This document shows, piece by piece, positions 1-6,181 of a stretch of DNA of 9,591 nt. The stretch is taken from NCBI GenBank assembly GCA_044464175.1, contig JBIQLO010000158.1, forward strand, positions 1 through 9,591, in the 5' to 3' direction. Position 1 is the first letter of the stretch. Every line of letters starts with the position of its first letter. This DNA comes from JBIQLO01 sp044464175 (GTDB lineage: Bacteria; Planctomycetota; Phycisphaerae; Tepidisphaerales; Tepidisphaeraceae). The position numbers and the translations under genes are program-made. Under the pieces are notes generated by a model. That model was not told the origin of the DNA. It did no database searches and saw only the letters and a list, made by a program, of their open reading frames with translations.

Positions 1-700
1 GGGGCGGCGGGGGCGGCGGAGGCGGGGGCGGGGGCGGGGGAAGGTTGTCGCCGGTATTGGCGGCCCATTCCTCAAAGCCACCGCCCGCGGAGGAGAAGGC
101 GGAATAGAGGTAGACGAAGTTATGCAGGCTGTCGCCGTTCTGGGCGTTGAAGTCGGATACGGCAATCTTCACCTGGTAATCGGCCGCACCGCTGCCCGAG
201 GCGTGATCGATCATGTTGATCACGTTGTCGCCCAGGTCGTACACCAGATTGCCCAGGTCATTGATGTCCGAGGGGCCCAGGTTTCCGGCGGTGCCAAGGA
301 AGACCTTCAGGCCGGTCAGGTTGATCGGCTCCTGACCACCACCGGGCTCATTCACATCGAGGGTGAAGGTGTAGAAGCCGCTGCCGTCATCCTGGAGCGT
401 GCCGAGCGGCAGGTTCCTGGTGTGGATGTCATTCAGCGCATCCTGATCGTTGGCCGGCAGCGGACGCAAGTCCGTATTGTAGGCGGCCTCGGTGCTGACA
501 TTCCCGTTGGGGGTCTGCAGCCGGAGGAAGGAGCCGAACACACCGGTGCCCGTGGGCTGGACGGTGACATAGGAAAAGACGGCACCATTAACCGTCTCGC
601 TCGAGCCGGCGCCGGTCAGGTCGAATGACGCTGCCTGGCTGGTCGAGGCGCCGGCGAGGGCTATGCCCACGGCGGCGGCAAGAGTAGTCCACTTCTTCAT
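1..700 (-). CDS. Secreted protein, N-terminal part, with poly-proline tract (possible PEP-CTERM-type surface protein)
   Basis: This reading frame starts at ATG 700 and stays open to the left edge, so the C-terminus is missing. It begins MKKWTTLAAAVGIALAGAS, a lysine-charged start plus hydrophobic core, with a likely signal-peptidase site after SQA (about residue 23). The mature part (about 195 residues) is rich in Gly, Asn, Asp and Thr and looks beta-rich. It has no cysteine or catalytic motif that I recognise. The last 13 visible codons are all proline (CCC, CCG, CCT). I infer a proline hinge before a C-terminal anchor. In Planctomycetota and Verrucomicrobiota such layouts often end in a PEP-CTERM sorting signal, but that part is outside the window. 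GGAGA at 707-711 lies six bases before ATG 700. An in-frame ATG at 706 touches that motif and is a poorer start. Secretion is well supported; the exact family is not recognised. Confidence 0.82.
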   Translation of the reverse strand, partial: MKKWTTLAAAVGIALAGASTSQAASFDLTGAGSSETVNGAVFSYVTVQPTGTGVFGSFLRLQTPNGNVSTEAAYNTDLRPLPANDQDALNDIHTRNLPLGTLQDDGSGFYTFTLDVNEPGGGQEPINLTGLKVFLGTAGNLGPSDINDLGNLVYDLGDNVINMIDHASGSGAADYQVKIAVSDFNAQNGDSLHNFVYLYSAFSSAGGGFEEWAANTGDNLPPPPPPPPPPPPP

Positions 701-1023
701 TGCCATTCTCCAAAGACTCCCACGTTTTCCTTTTCAAATCAGTTGCCCGCAGTGGGAAGCGCAGGCTGGCTGATCGTCCTCGAAAGATACCACGGCTTTG
801 AAAAGGCTTTCAGGAATTCAAGCGATTTTTCGCCGCAATTATTAAATTTTTCATCCGGCTGTGCGGATTATCCGGTTTGTAATGCTCCATCATCATCCGG
901 CACGGCCGCGGCCACTGCTCTTTTGCTCAAAATGAATGGCTCCGGGAGGAGCCGATCTCCCTCGGAGGCCAGGTCCACCGGGCACAATCTGCCGGTGCGA
1001 CACCCTGTATTGAGCTAGATTAA

Positions 1024-1086
1024 CGATTCGATTCCCCCTGTCTACGGAGAATTTCTACCGTAGAGGCCGGCATTCGAGCCGAATCG
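1024..1086 (+). promoter_or_regulatory. Nested inverted repeats upstream of ndk
   Basis: An outer 7-base pair of arms, CGATTCG (1024-1030) and CGAATCG (1080-1086), encloses a perfect 7-base hairpin, TCTACGG (1041-1047) and CCGTAGA (1058-1064). The hairpin can be extended inside by AGA/TCT. A third small repeat, ATTCG-AGC-CGAAT, overlaps the right outer arm (1072-1084) and would compete with the outer pairing. No T-run follows. It could be a protein operator, a structured RNA if transcription starts upstream, or chance in GC-rich DNA. It matches no riboswitch class I recognise. Confidence 0.35.
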
Positions 1087-1092
1087 CCCCCC

Positions 1093-1121
1093 TTCCAAAA
1101 CACCCCGTTTTCGCCTATAAC
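1093..1121 (+). promoter_or_regulatory. Candidate sigma-70 promoter for ndk-asd
   Basis: TATAAC at 1116-1121 matches five of six bases of the -10 consensus. A poor -35 candidate, TTCCAA (1093-1098), sits 17 bases upstream. Transcription would start near 1128 and leave a leader of about 25 bases containing only the AGGAGA ribosome-binding site. If this is the main promoter, the inverted repeats at 1024-1086 lie just upstream, in an operator or activator position. The weak -35 keeps confidence low. Confidence 0.35.
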
Positions 1122-1152
1122 CCCCGATCCAACAAACAGGAGACCCCGAACC

Positions 1153-1623
1153 ATGGAACGCACCTTGATCATCCTTAAGCCCGACGCCGTGCAGCGCGGT
1201 CTGACGGGCGAAATCCTCACCCGCTTTGAGAAAAAAGGGCTGCAGATCGTCGGCCTGAAATTCATGACGATTCCGCAATCCCTGGCCGAGACGCACTATG
1301 AGCCGCACAAGGGCAAGCCGTTTTACCCCGGCCTGGTGAAGTTCATGACCAGTTCGCCGGTGATTGTGCTGGCGCTGGCCGGGAAGGACGCCATCGCCAT
1401 CGCCCGCAAGATGATGGGGGCGACATTCGGGTCCAAGGCCGAGCCGGGCACGATTCGGGGCGATTACGGCGTTTCCAACTCGTTCAATCTGATTCACGGC
1501 TCTGACTCGCCCGAGGCGGCGGAGCGGGAATTGAAATTGTTCTTCAAAAACGAAGAATTGATCGCCTGGACCCCCGCCGCCCAGCAGTGGGTCTATGATA
1601 TGAGCAAGGGCACCGCGGAGTAA
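1153..1623 (+). CDS. ndk: Nucleoside diphosphate kinase
   Basis: The product transfers the gamma-phosphate of ATP to NDPs and dNDPs through a phosphohistidine, balancing cytosolic NTP pools. The 156-residue protein has the full family signature. It opens MERTLIILKPDAVQRGL with the ATP-site Lys9, and has PFYPGLVKFMTSSPV around 57-70. TIRGDYGVSNSFNLIHGSDS contains the catalytic His115 in the NxxHGSDS box. The end has the usual acidic-helix and tryptophan region. Length is slightly above the common 140-150 residues because of a short C-terminal tail (MSKGTAE). AGGAGA at 1138-1143 lies nine bases before the ATG, which fixes the start. It is followed after 31 bases by asd on the same strand, so the two are probably one transcript. 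Nothing looks truncated or foreign. Confidence 0.97.
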   Translation: MERTLIILKPDAVQRGLTGEILTRFEKKGLQIVGLKFMTIPQSLAETHYEPHKGKPFYPGLVKFMTSSPVIVLALAGKDAIAIARKMMGATFGSKAEPGTIRGDYGVSNSFNLIHGSDSPEAAERELKLFFKNEELIAWTPAAQQWVYDMSKGTAE

Positions 1624-1640
1624 GGTCCGCAATGCGGGCC
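1624..1640 (+). other. Intercistronic hairpin between ndk and asd
   Basis: Immediately after the ndk stop codon, GGTCCGC (1624-1630) can pair with GCGGGCC (1634-1640) over a three-base AAT loop, giving seven pairs including one G-T wobble. No T-run follows, so it does not look like an intrinsic terminator. It ends two bases before the GGAG (1643-1646) that serves asd. An mRNA 3'-end stabiliser for ndk, or tuning of asd translation, is plausible. Confidence 0.5.
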
Positions 1641-1654
1641 ACGGAGTAGTTGAG

Positions 1655-2656
1655 ATGTCTGTTAATGTCGCCATTGTCGGCGCCACCGGCGCTGTGGGTC
1701 AGGAGTTCCTTCGGGTATTGGCCGAGCGCCAATTCCCCATCAAGTCGCTGCGTCTGCTGGCCAGCGCCCGCAGCGCGGGCAAGACGGCCGAGTTCGCGGG
1801 CAAAACGTACCTGATCGAGGAGCTGACCAAAGAGAGCTTCAAGGACATTCAGATCGCGTTTTTCTCGGCCGGCGGGAGCATCAGCAAGGAATTCGCGCCG
1901 GCGGCGGTGGCGGCCGGAGCGGTCGTGGTGGACAACACCAGCGCGTTCCGGCTCAAGGAGGGGATTCCGCTGGTTGTGCCGGAGGTGAATCCGGAGCAGA
2001 TCGCCCGCCATAATGGCCTGATCGCCAATCCGAACTGCTCGACGATCATCATGAACGTGCCGGTGTGGCCGCTGCACAAGGTCAACCGCGTCAAGCGGAT
2101 CATCGCCAGCACCTATCAGTCCGTCAGCGGGGCGGGGGCCTGGGGGCTGTATGAACTGGACGCGCAGATCAAGGCGTACGCCAAGGGGGAGCCGATCCAG
2201 AAGGAGAAATTCCCCCATCAGATCGTGGGCAATGTCTTCAGCCACAACAGCAAGGTCGCTGAAAACGGCTACAACGAAGAAGAGATCAAGATGGTGAGCG
2301 AGACGCGCAAGATCTTCAATGACCCGAAGATCATGGTGGCCGCCACTTGCGTGCGCGTCCCGGTGCCCCGGGCGCACTGCGAGAGCCTCAACCTGGAATT
2401 TGAGCGTCCGATCACCCCGGCCGAGGTGCGGAAGATCCTTGCCGGCGCCCCGGGCGTGACGATCGTGGATGATCCCGAATCCAACCACTTTCCCATGCCC
2501 CTGGAGGCCAGCGGGCAGGACAACGTGCTGGTGGGGCGCATCCGCCAGGACATCTCGCGCGAGGATGGGCGGGGCATCGAAATGTTCATCAGCGGCGACC
2601 AGATTCGTAAAGGCGCGGCCAGCAATGCCGTGCAGATTGCCGAAAAGCTGGTCTGA
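1655..2656 (+). CDS. asd: Aspartate-semialdehyde dehydrogenase
   Basis: The enzyme reduces L-aspartyl-4-phosphate to aspartate-4-semialdehyde with NADPH. This is the branch-point step toward lysine/diaminopimelate, threonine, methionine and isoleucine. The 333-residue protein has the N-terminal NADP-binding loop GATGAVGQEF (residues 9-18) and the FFSAGGSISKEF phosphate-binding region (69-80). The active-site cysteine is Cys128 in NPNCSTI. STYQSVSGAG (152-161) carries the substrate Gln, and RVPVPRAHCESL has the catalytic His241. The pattern matches the usual bacterial class of about 330-345 residues. GGAG at 1643-1646 lies eight bases before the ATG. The gene follows ndk closely in the same direction. 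Its TGA is only two bases from the stop of the convergent permease gene, so no terminator fits between them. Confidence 0.97.
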   Translation: MSVNVAIVGATGAVGQEFLRVLAERQFPIKSLRLLASARSAGKTAEFAGKTYLIEELTKESFKDIQIAFFSAGGSISKEFAPAAVAAGAVVVDNTSAFRLKEGIPLVVPEVNPEQIARHNGLIANPNCSTIIMNVPVWPLHKVNRVKRIIASTYQSVSGAGAWGLYELDAQIKAYAKGEPIQKEKFPHQIVGNVFSHNSKVAENGYNEEEIKMVSETRKIFNDPKIMVAATCVRVPVPRAHCESLNLEFERPITPAEVRKILAGAPGVTIVDDPESNHFPMPLEASGQDNVLVGRIRQDISREDGRGIEMFISGDQIRKGAASNAVQIAEKLV

Positions 2657-2658
2657 TC

Positions 2659-3402
2659 CTACCGCCCCATCACGGACGTGACGGCGATGATGACCAGCAG
2701 GACCGTCATCGCGACGCGCAGGTGGGAGCGGCTCATCAGCCGCCCAAAGCGCATCCCCACGATCGAGCCGGCGACGATAACCGGCGACAGGGCCGCCCCG
2801 ACCAGGATGGGAATGACCATCGGCTGGCCGAAGCGCCATAGCAGAAATCCCAGCATCACTGGGGTGGCGATCAGGAAACTGAGCCACAGGAAGGCCCGGG
2901 AGCGGTGACTGGGCCAGTCATGGGCCATCACCCACATCACCAGCGGCGGTCCACCCATGCTGATCAGGCCGGTCAGGAACCCGCTGATGAGGCCGGCCAC
3001 CCAGGTCCAGATCGGGGCCACCCGCTGACGCGGCTTGATCCTGAAAAGCCACTGGGCCGCCAGGATTGCCAGAATCACCCCCCCCACCACCTGTTTGATC
3101 CGCCCCTGTCCCTGCGCGTTGAGCAGACCCAGGGCAAAGATGCCCAGGGGCAGGGCCAGAAGCCGAATGGCGGTGATCGGGAGCGGGTCGCGCCAGTCCA
3201 TATGCTCCCGGGTCTTGAACCAGCTCCAGAGGGTCTGAAAGCCGGAGGCGACCACGATGATCGCAACCGTGGCCGGCAATTGGATGCCGAACCAGACCAG
3301 GATCGGGATGCTGAAGAGCCCGATGCCAAACCCCACCGCCCCCTGCAGAATACTGCCCAGAAAGACGATCACGCAGACTTCAAATACCTGATGCAAGCCC
3401 AT
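2659..3402 (-). CDS. TauE/SafE family membrane permease (anion or sulfite exporter-like)
   Basis: This is an integral membrane protein of about 247 residues with about eight hydrophobic segments. It shows the two-repeat layout of the TauE/SafE (DUF81) family. The first repeat has GSILQGAVGFGIGLFSIP near the N-terminus. The second has AGLISGFLTGLISMGGPPL at about residue 136. A polar, basic loop (FKTREHMDWRDP) follows the second segment. Relatives are linked to export of sulfite, sulfoacetate or other organic anions, but substrate cannot be read from sequence and no sulfur gene is adjacent. I chose ATG 3402 because an AGG lies seven bases upstream. An in-frame ATG at 3417, adding MIGRS, has no visible ribosome-binding site but cannot be excluded. 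The gene converges on asd with a two-base gap and diverges from the secreted repeat protein at 3510. Confidence 0.88.
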   Translation of the reverse strand: MGLHQVFEVCVIVFLGSILQGAVGFGIGLFSIPILVWFGIQLPATVAIIVVASGFQTLWSWFKTREHMDWRDPLPITAIRLLALPLGIFALGLLNAQGQGRIKQVVGGVILAILAAQWLFRIKPRQRVAPIWTWVAGLISGFLTGLISMGGPPLVMWVMAHDWPSHRSRAFLWLSFLIATPVMLGFLLWRFGQPMVIPILVGAALSPVIVAGSIVGMRFGRLMSRSHLRVAMTVLLVIIAVTSVMGR

Positions 3403-3463
3403 GGAGCGACCTATCATAGCAAGTGGCGAACAAAATCCATCAGCCCGCCAACGTTTGGGCTCC

Positions 3464-3494
3464 CGGGGTGTCTAATTTCAGGAACACAACCCCG
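3464..3494 (+). promoter_or_regulatory. Hairpin abutting the ribosome-binding site of the repeat-protein gene
   Basis: CGGGGT (3464-3469) can pair with ACCCCG (3489-3494), ending directly against the AAGGAG ribosome-binding site (3495-3500). The loop is A/T-rich. A second imperfect repeat, AGCCC/GGGCT (3442-3461), lies just upstream. The position would suit translational control of the gene at 3510, but a six-pair stem can arise by chance. I see no clear promoter hexamers in this 90-107 base divergent gap. Confidence 0.25.
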
Positions 3495-3509
3495 AAGGAG
3501 TGATTTAAT

Positions 3510-3998
3510 ATGCGACATTTATGGCTTGGTGCGTTGATGATTGGACTGGCGCCGATGACGGCGATGGCGGGGGGCCATTCCAGTTTTGGGTTTTCCTTCA
3601 ACTTCGGCTCATTCCACCATGGCAGCGGCTGGAATATCCGCTATTCCAGCGGCCCGTATTGGGGTTTGGGGCGCTCGCACGTGGCATATTGCCCGCCGCC
3701 GGTGATCTATCAGCCGGCCCCGGTCTACGTCGCCCCGGCCCCGGTGATCGTGTCGCCGGCGCCGATTTACACCAGCCCTGCGCCGGTTTACGTCAGCCCG
3801 GCCCCGGTCTATGTCAATCCCGCGCCGGTTTATGTGAACCCGGCCCCCATCGTGGTGCGGCGCGCGCCGGTGATCGTTTCGACGCCGCGGGTTTACACCC
3901 CGCCGAGCGTGCGCGTTCATGTGGATGTGCATCAGGGATCGCGCTCCCACAGCCACTTCCAGTATCACGGCGGCACGCGGTATTCGTATCACCGGTGA
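3510..3998 (+). CDS. Secreted low-complexity protein with PAPVYV heptad repeats
   Basis: The 162-residue protein starts MRHLWLGALMIGLAPMTAMA, a signal peptide with a likely AMA/GG cleavage after residue 20. The mature part has three zones. Residues 21-55 are rich in Gly, Phe, Ser and His (HSSFGFSFNFGSFHHGSG). Residues 64-125 are a proline/valine/tyrosine repeat with eight heptads of the form APVYVxP. The tail (126-162) is basic and His/Ser/Tyr-rich (HSHFQYHGGTRYSYHR). There is one cysteine, Cys61, in AYCPPP. AAGGAG at 3495-3500, nine bases before ATG, supports the start. Similar short Pro/Val/Tyr-rich exported proteins occur in Planctomycetota, but I know no assigned function; a wall- or envelope-associated structural role is a guess. 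The histidine-rich ends could bind metal. Confidence 0.85.
   Translation: MRHLWLGALMIGLAPMTAMAGGHSSFGFSFNFGSFHHGSGWNIRYSSGPYWGLGRSHVAYCPPPVIYQPAPVYVAPAPVIVSPAPIYTSPAPVYVSPAPVYVNPAPVYVNPAPIVVRRAPVIVSTPRVYTPPSVRVHVDVHQGSRSHSHFQYHGGTRYSYHR
3717..3884 (+). repeat. Eight imperfect 21-base repeats encoding APVYVxP heptads
   Basis: Eight consecutive 21-base units encode APVYVAP, APVIVSP, APIYTSP, APVYVSP, APVYVNP, APVYVNP, APIVVRR and APVIVST. Units five and six are identical at the protein level, and the last two are the most diverged. Synonymous positions vary among units, so the array is not freshly amplified and the repeat appears kept at protein level. The unit length is a multiple of three, so copy-number changes would stay in frame. 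Confidence 0.9.
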
Positions 3999-4013
3999 CG
4001 AACAATCGTGGAC

Positions 4014-4035
4014 GGAGCCGGCACCGGCCGGCTCC
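4014..4035. terminator. GC-rich hairpin between convergent genes (possible bidirectional terminator)
   Basis: GGAGCCGG (4014-4021) pairs perfectly with CCGGCTCC (4028-4035) over the six-base loop CACCGG. It lies in the 58-base gap between the convergent repeat-protein gene (stop at 3998) and the toxin gene (stop at 4057), where a shared terminator is expected. Neither strand has a proper T-run after the stem, so it is not a canonical intrinsic terminator and may act only as an RNA 3'-end barrier. Confidence 0.5.
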
Positions 4036-4056
4036 ACCGGTGCAAGAAGACGTCAC

Positions 4057-4455
4057 TCACGACGCCAGCCAATCCTCAATCCGTAATTCGGGTACATGCT
4101 GAAAGTGCCGGAGATTGTGGGTGACCACCGTTAGATCATGCACTAGCGCGGTTGCGGCAATAAGCAGGTCGGCCGTTCCCACCGACCGTCCTTGGTCGAA
4201 CAGGGCGGCCCGAATTTCACCGCACCGCCGGGCCACAAGGCGATCGACGGCCAAGAGGGACACATCCTGCAGGAAAGACTCCAGCGACACGCGACGTTGG
4301 GGTGGCGCGTTCGAACGCAACGCCCATGAGTAGAGTTCACTCAAACTGACGGTGGAAAGAAATAGACCGCCGCCGTATTGGATAAAGCGGCTGAATACGC
4401 GCCGATCTCCCTTGAGATAGGCCGAGCAGATGTCGGTGTCGAGGAGAAAACTCAT
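4057..4455 (-). CDS. vapC: PIN-domain ribonuclease toxin, VapC/FitB type
   Basis: The 132-residue protein covers a complete PIN domain, the Mg-dependent RNase fold of type II toxins. The acidic site is visible: Asp6 in LLDTDICSAYL, Glu40 in VSLSELYSWA, and Asp96 in GTADLLIAATAL. The fourth position sits in VVTHNLRHF, where Asn114 replaces the more usual Asp, as in many VapC/FitB proteins. The RNA target cannot be predicted. Its ATG overlaps the stop of the upstream antitoxin as ATGA (4452-4455), the classic coupled arrangement. A short GGGA/TCCC repeat just before the ATG and the lack of a good ribosome-binding site fit translational coupling. It is probably the last gene of the hslVU transcript. 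All key residues are present, so it is likely active. Confidence 0.93.
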   Translation of the reverse strand: MSFLLDTDICSAYLKGDRRVFSRFIQYGGGLFLSTVSLSELYSWALRSNAPPQRRVSLESFLQDVSLLAVDRLVARRCGEIRAALFDQGRSVGTADLLIAATALVHDLTVVTHNLRHFQHVPELRIEDWLAS

Positions 4456-4703
4456 GGGATCTTTTCCCGGCGTTGATCATCGCGATCCCGATAGACCTGC
4501 TCAATAAATGAGTCCAACTGTTCCCCATCCTCGGACCACGCACCGAAGGCCTGCCGCAATCCCTCGCCCTGTTGCGGCAGGTCTCCCTTGTTAGCCGGGT
4601 GGAGGGCAATCACCACCTCCTGCCCATCGGGAATCCCTGGGTTCCGGCTCAACTGGATCGAACTGCCATGTACGACACCACGCATCAATTCCGTTTCCGC
4701 CAT
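4452..4703 (-). CDS. VapB-like antitoxin partner of the PIN toxin
   Basis: An 83-residue protein sits directly upstream of the PIN toxin with a four-base overlap. The N-terminal part (MRGVVHGSSIQL, then IPDGQEVVIALHP) looks like a small beta-barrel or AbrB-like DNA-binding or dimerisation unit. The C-terminal part is a charged amphipathic stretch (EQLDSFIEQVYRDRDDQRRE) of the kind that wraps and inhibits PIN toxins. I chose ATG 4703 because GGAGG lies five bases upstream. The longer in-frame ATG at 4733 would begin one base after the hslU stop and has no such motif. Family naming is uncertain; it resembles short antitoxins with a GVVHG-x-IxL start that accompany PIN toxins. VapB proteins usually repress their own operon, but I see no obvious separate promoter in the 31-base gap after hslU. 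Confidence 0.85.
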   Translation of the reverse strand: MAETELMRGVVHGSSIQLSRNPGIPDGQEVVIALHPANKGDLPQQGEGLRQAFGAWSEDGEQLDSFIEQVYRDRDDQRREKIP

Positions 4704-4734
4704 GATCGCCTCCGGTTGAGAGTGCAGCCCCATT

Positions 4735-6066
4735 TTACAGGATAAACCGGCTCAAATCCTCATCCTTCACGATTTCGGCCAGGCGCTGCTGGACGTAGTC
4801 GGCGGTGATCGTGACTTTCCTGTCGGTCCGGTCGGGAGCGTCGAAGCTGATCTCCTCGAACACTTTTTCCAGGATGGTGTAGAGACGGCGGGCGCCGATG
4901 TTCTGGGTGCGTCGGTTGACGTCGTAGGCGATCTGGGCCATGGCGTCGATGGCGTCGTCGGCGAAGCTCACCTCGACCCCCTCGGTCTGAAGCAGGGCAA
5001 CCTGCTGGCGGGGCAGGGCGTTGCGCGGCTCCCGCAGGATGCGTTTGAAATCCTCCTTGGAGAGGTCCTGCAGCTCGACGCGGATGGGAAAGCGGCCCTG
5101 AAGTTCGGGCATCAGGTCGCTGGGCTTGCTGGAATGGAACGCGCCGGCGGCCACGAAGAGGATGTGGTCGGTCTTGACCGGGCCGTACTTGGTGATGACG
5201 GTCGAGCCTTCCACAATGGGCAGCAGGTCACGCTGCACCCCCTGCCGGGAGACATCCGGGCCGTTGGTCTTGTCGGTGCCGGCGACCTTGTCGATCTCGT
5301 CCAGAAAGACGATGCCGCTCTGCTCAACGCGCTCGATGGCGGTGGCCTGAATCTTTCCCTTGTCGATCAGTTTGTCGGCCTCCTCGGCCAGGATCACCTT
5401 GCGGGCCTCATGGACGCTCAGCCGGCGGGTCTGGCGTTTGACCGGGAGCATCTTTTCAAACATGGACTGAAGTTCCACATCCATCTCCATGCCGGCGTTG
5501 CCCAGGACCCCCACGGCGGTGGCGCGTTCCTCGACGGTCAGCTCGATCTGGCGATCCTCCAGCTCGCCGGCGCGGAGCTGGTCGCGCAGCTTGTCGCGCG
5601 TGCGCTGGCGGCGGGCCTCGGCTTCGGGATCGAGGGAGGAGACGGAGGCGTCGGCCGGGAGGAGATTGTCCAGCAGGCGCTCCTCCACATGGGCCTGGGC
5701 GGCCTCCTTCACCTGTTCGGTCATTTCCTCACGCACCAGGGCGACGGCCGAATCGAGCAGGTCGCGGATAATCGACTCGACATCCCGCCCGTGATAGCCG
5801 ACCTCGGTGAATTTGGTGGCCTCCACCTTGATGAAGGGCGCGCCGGTGAGGGAGGCGAGGCGGCGGGCGATTTCGGTCTTGCCGACGCCGGTGGGGCCGA
5901 TCATGAGAATGTTGCGCGGGGCGACATCGTCGCGCAGGTCGTCGGACAGCTGCCGCCGCCGCCAGCGGTTGCGGATGGCGACGGCGACGGCGCGCTTGGC
6001 ATCATTCTGGCCGACGATGTACTTGTCCAGTTCGGCCACGATCTGTCGGGGGGTGAGGGTCTGCAT
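4735..6066 (-). CDS. hslU: HslU, ATPase subunit of the HslUV protease
   Basis: HslU is an AAA+ hexamer that unfolds proteins with ATP and feeds them to the HslV peptidase in the cytoplasm. The 443-residue length is typical. It starts with LTPRQIVAELDKYIVGQ. The Walker A GPTGVGKTE is at 57-65 and the Walker B GIVFLDEIDK at 251-260. The arginine region is ELQGRFPIRVEL (321-332) and sensor-2 is NIGARRL (389-395). The end is EDLSRFIL, the family tail that docks into HslV. The I-domain (about 110-245) is present and charged. The pore loop reads EVGYHGRDVES, with His92 where GYVG is common. ATG 6066 matches the family start, but no good ribosome-binding site precedes it. The gene follows hslV after 115 bases, and the toxin-antitoxin pair follows it after 31. 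Confidence 0.97.
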   Translation of the reverse strand: MQTLTPRQIVAELDKYIVGQNDAKRAVAVAIRNRWRRRQLSDDLRDDVAPRNILMIGPTGVGKTEIARRLASLTGAPFIKVEATKFTEVGYHGRDVESIIRDLLDSAVALVREEMTEQVKEAAQAHVEERLLDNLLPADASVSSLDPEAEARRQRTRDKLRDQLRAGELEDRQIELTVEERATAVGVLGNAGMEMDVELQSMFEKMLPVKRQTRRLSVHEARKVILAEEADKLIDKGKIQATAIERVEQSGIVFLDEIDKVAGTDKTNGPDVSRQGVQRDLLPIVEGSTVITKYGPVKTDHILFVAAGAFHSSKPSDLMPELQGRFPIRVELQDLSKEDFKRILREPRNALPRQQVALLQTEGVEVSFADDAIDAMAQIAYDVNRRTQNIGARRLYTILEKVFEEISFDAPDRTDRKVTITADYVQQRLAEIVKDEDLSRFIL

Positions 6067-6105
6067 TGCGATATTCTATACCTGTAATAAGCCGGGGATG
6101 AGGGG

Positions 6106-6153
6106 ACGCGGGCGGCGTTTGAGGCAGTCGTTCAGGTTCCCGCCGCGTTTTTT
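6106..6153 (+). terminator. Terminator-like hairpin plus T-run in the hslV-hslU gap, plus-strand polarity
   Basis: Read on the plus strand, ACGCGGGCGG (6106-6115, one bulged G) can pair with CCGCCGCGT (6140-6148) over a loop of about 24 bases, and a T-run (6148-6153) follows directly. No plus-strand gene ends here, so if it terminates anything it would be antisense transcription. In the minus-strand mRNA the same repeat would form a GC-rich stem between hslV and hslU without a U-run, which could affect relative expression or mRNA stability. The long loop lowers confidence. Confidence 0.35.
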
Positions 6154-6181
6154 GATTTTGCCGTGGTTCGGTCATGCCTCG

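Larger units (their letters stand above)
712..1152. other. Divergent intergenic region between the secreted-protein gene and ndk
   Basis: No convincing gene lies here; a 91-codon plus-strand frame at 743-1018 has no ribosome-binding site or family features. The stretch around 781-900 is visibly more A/T-rich than the flanking genes. It carries three ATCCGG hexamers (853-858, 870-875, 895-900). There are two small hairpins: ATCCG/CGGAT at 853-868, and GGCTCC/GGAGCC at 938-953, which lacks a T-run. A weak minus-strand promoter for the secreted-protein gene is possible, with CTGAAA (808-813) and TATCTT (784-789) spaced 18 bases; it is not scored separately. The right end holds the structured ndk leader and a candidate ndk promoter. 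Confidence 0.6.

Noticed and set aside
938..953. Intrinsic terminator GGCTCC/GGAGCC in the divergent gap
   Set aside because: No T-run on either strand and no gene ends here.
743..1018. 91-codon plus-strand frame in the divergent gap
   Set aside because: No ribosome-binding site, no recognisable motif, and composition shifts mid-frame; treated as non-coding.
1544..2887. 447-codon minus-strand open frame opposite asd
   Set aside because: It lies antisense to a full-length, motif-complete asd and has arginine/aspartate/histidine-rich, non-globular composition typical of a GC-rich shadow frame.
4057..4703. Novel defence system beside a protease
   Set aside because: The two genes are an ordinary PIN toxin and antitoxin with complete motifs; only the linkage to hslVU is noteworthy.
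5134..6087. 317-codon plus-strand open frame opposite hslU
   Set aside because: It is fully antisense to a canonical 443-residue HslU; the Gly/Leu/Asp-rich translation has no domain and no ribosome-binding site.
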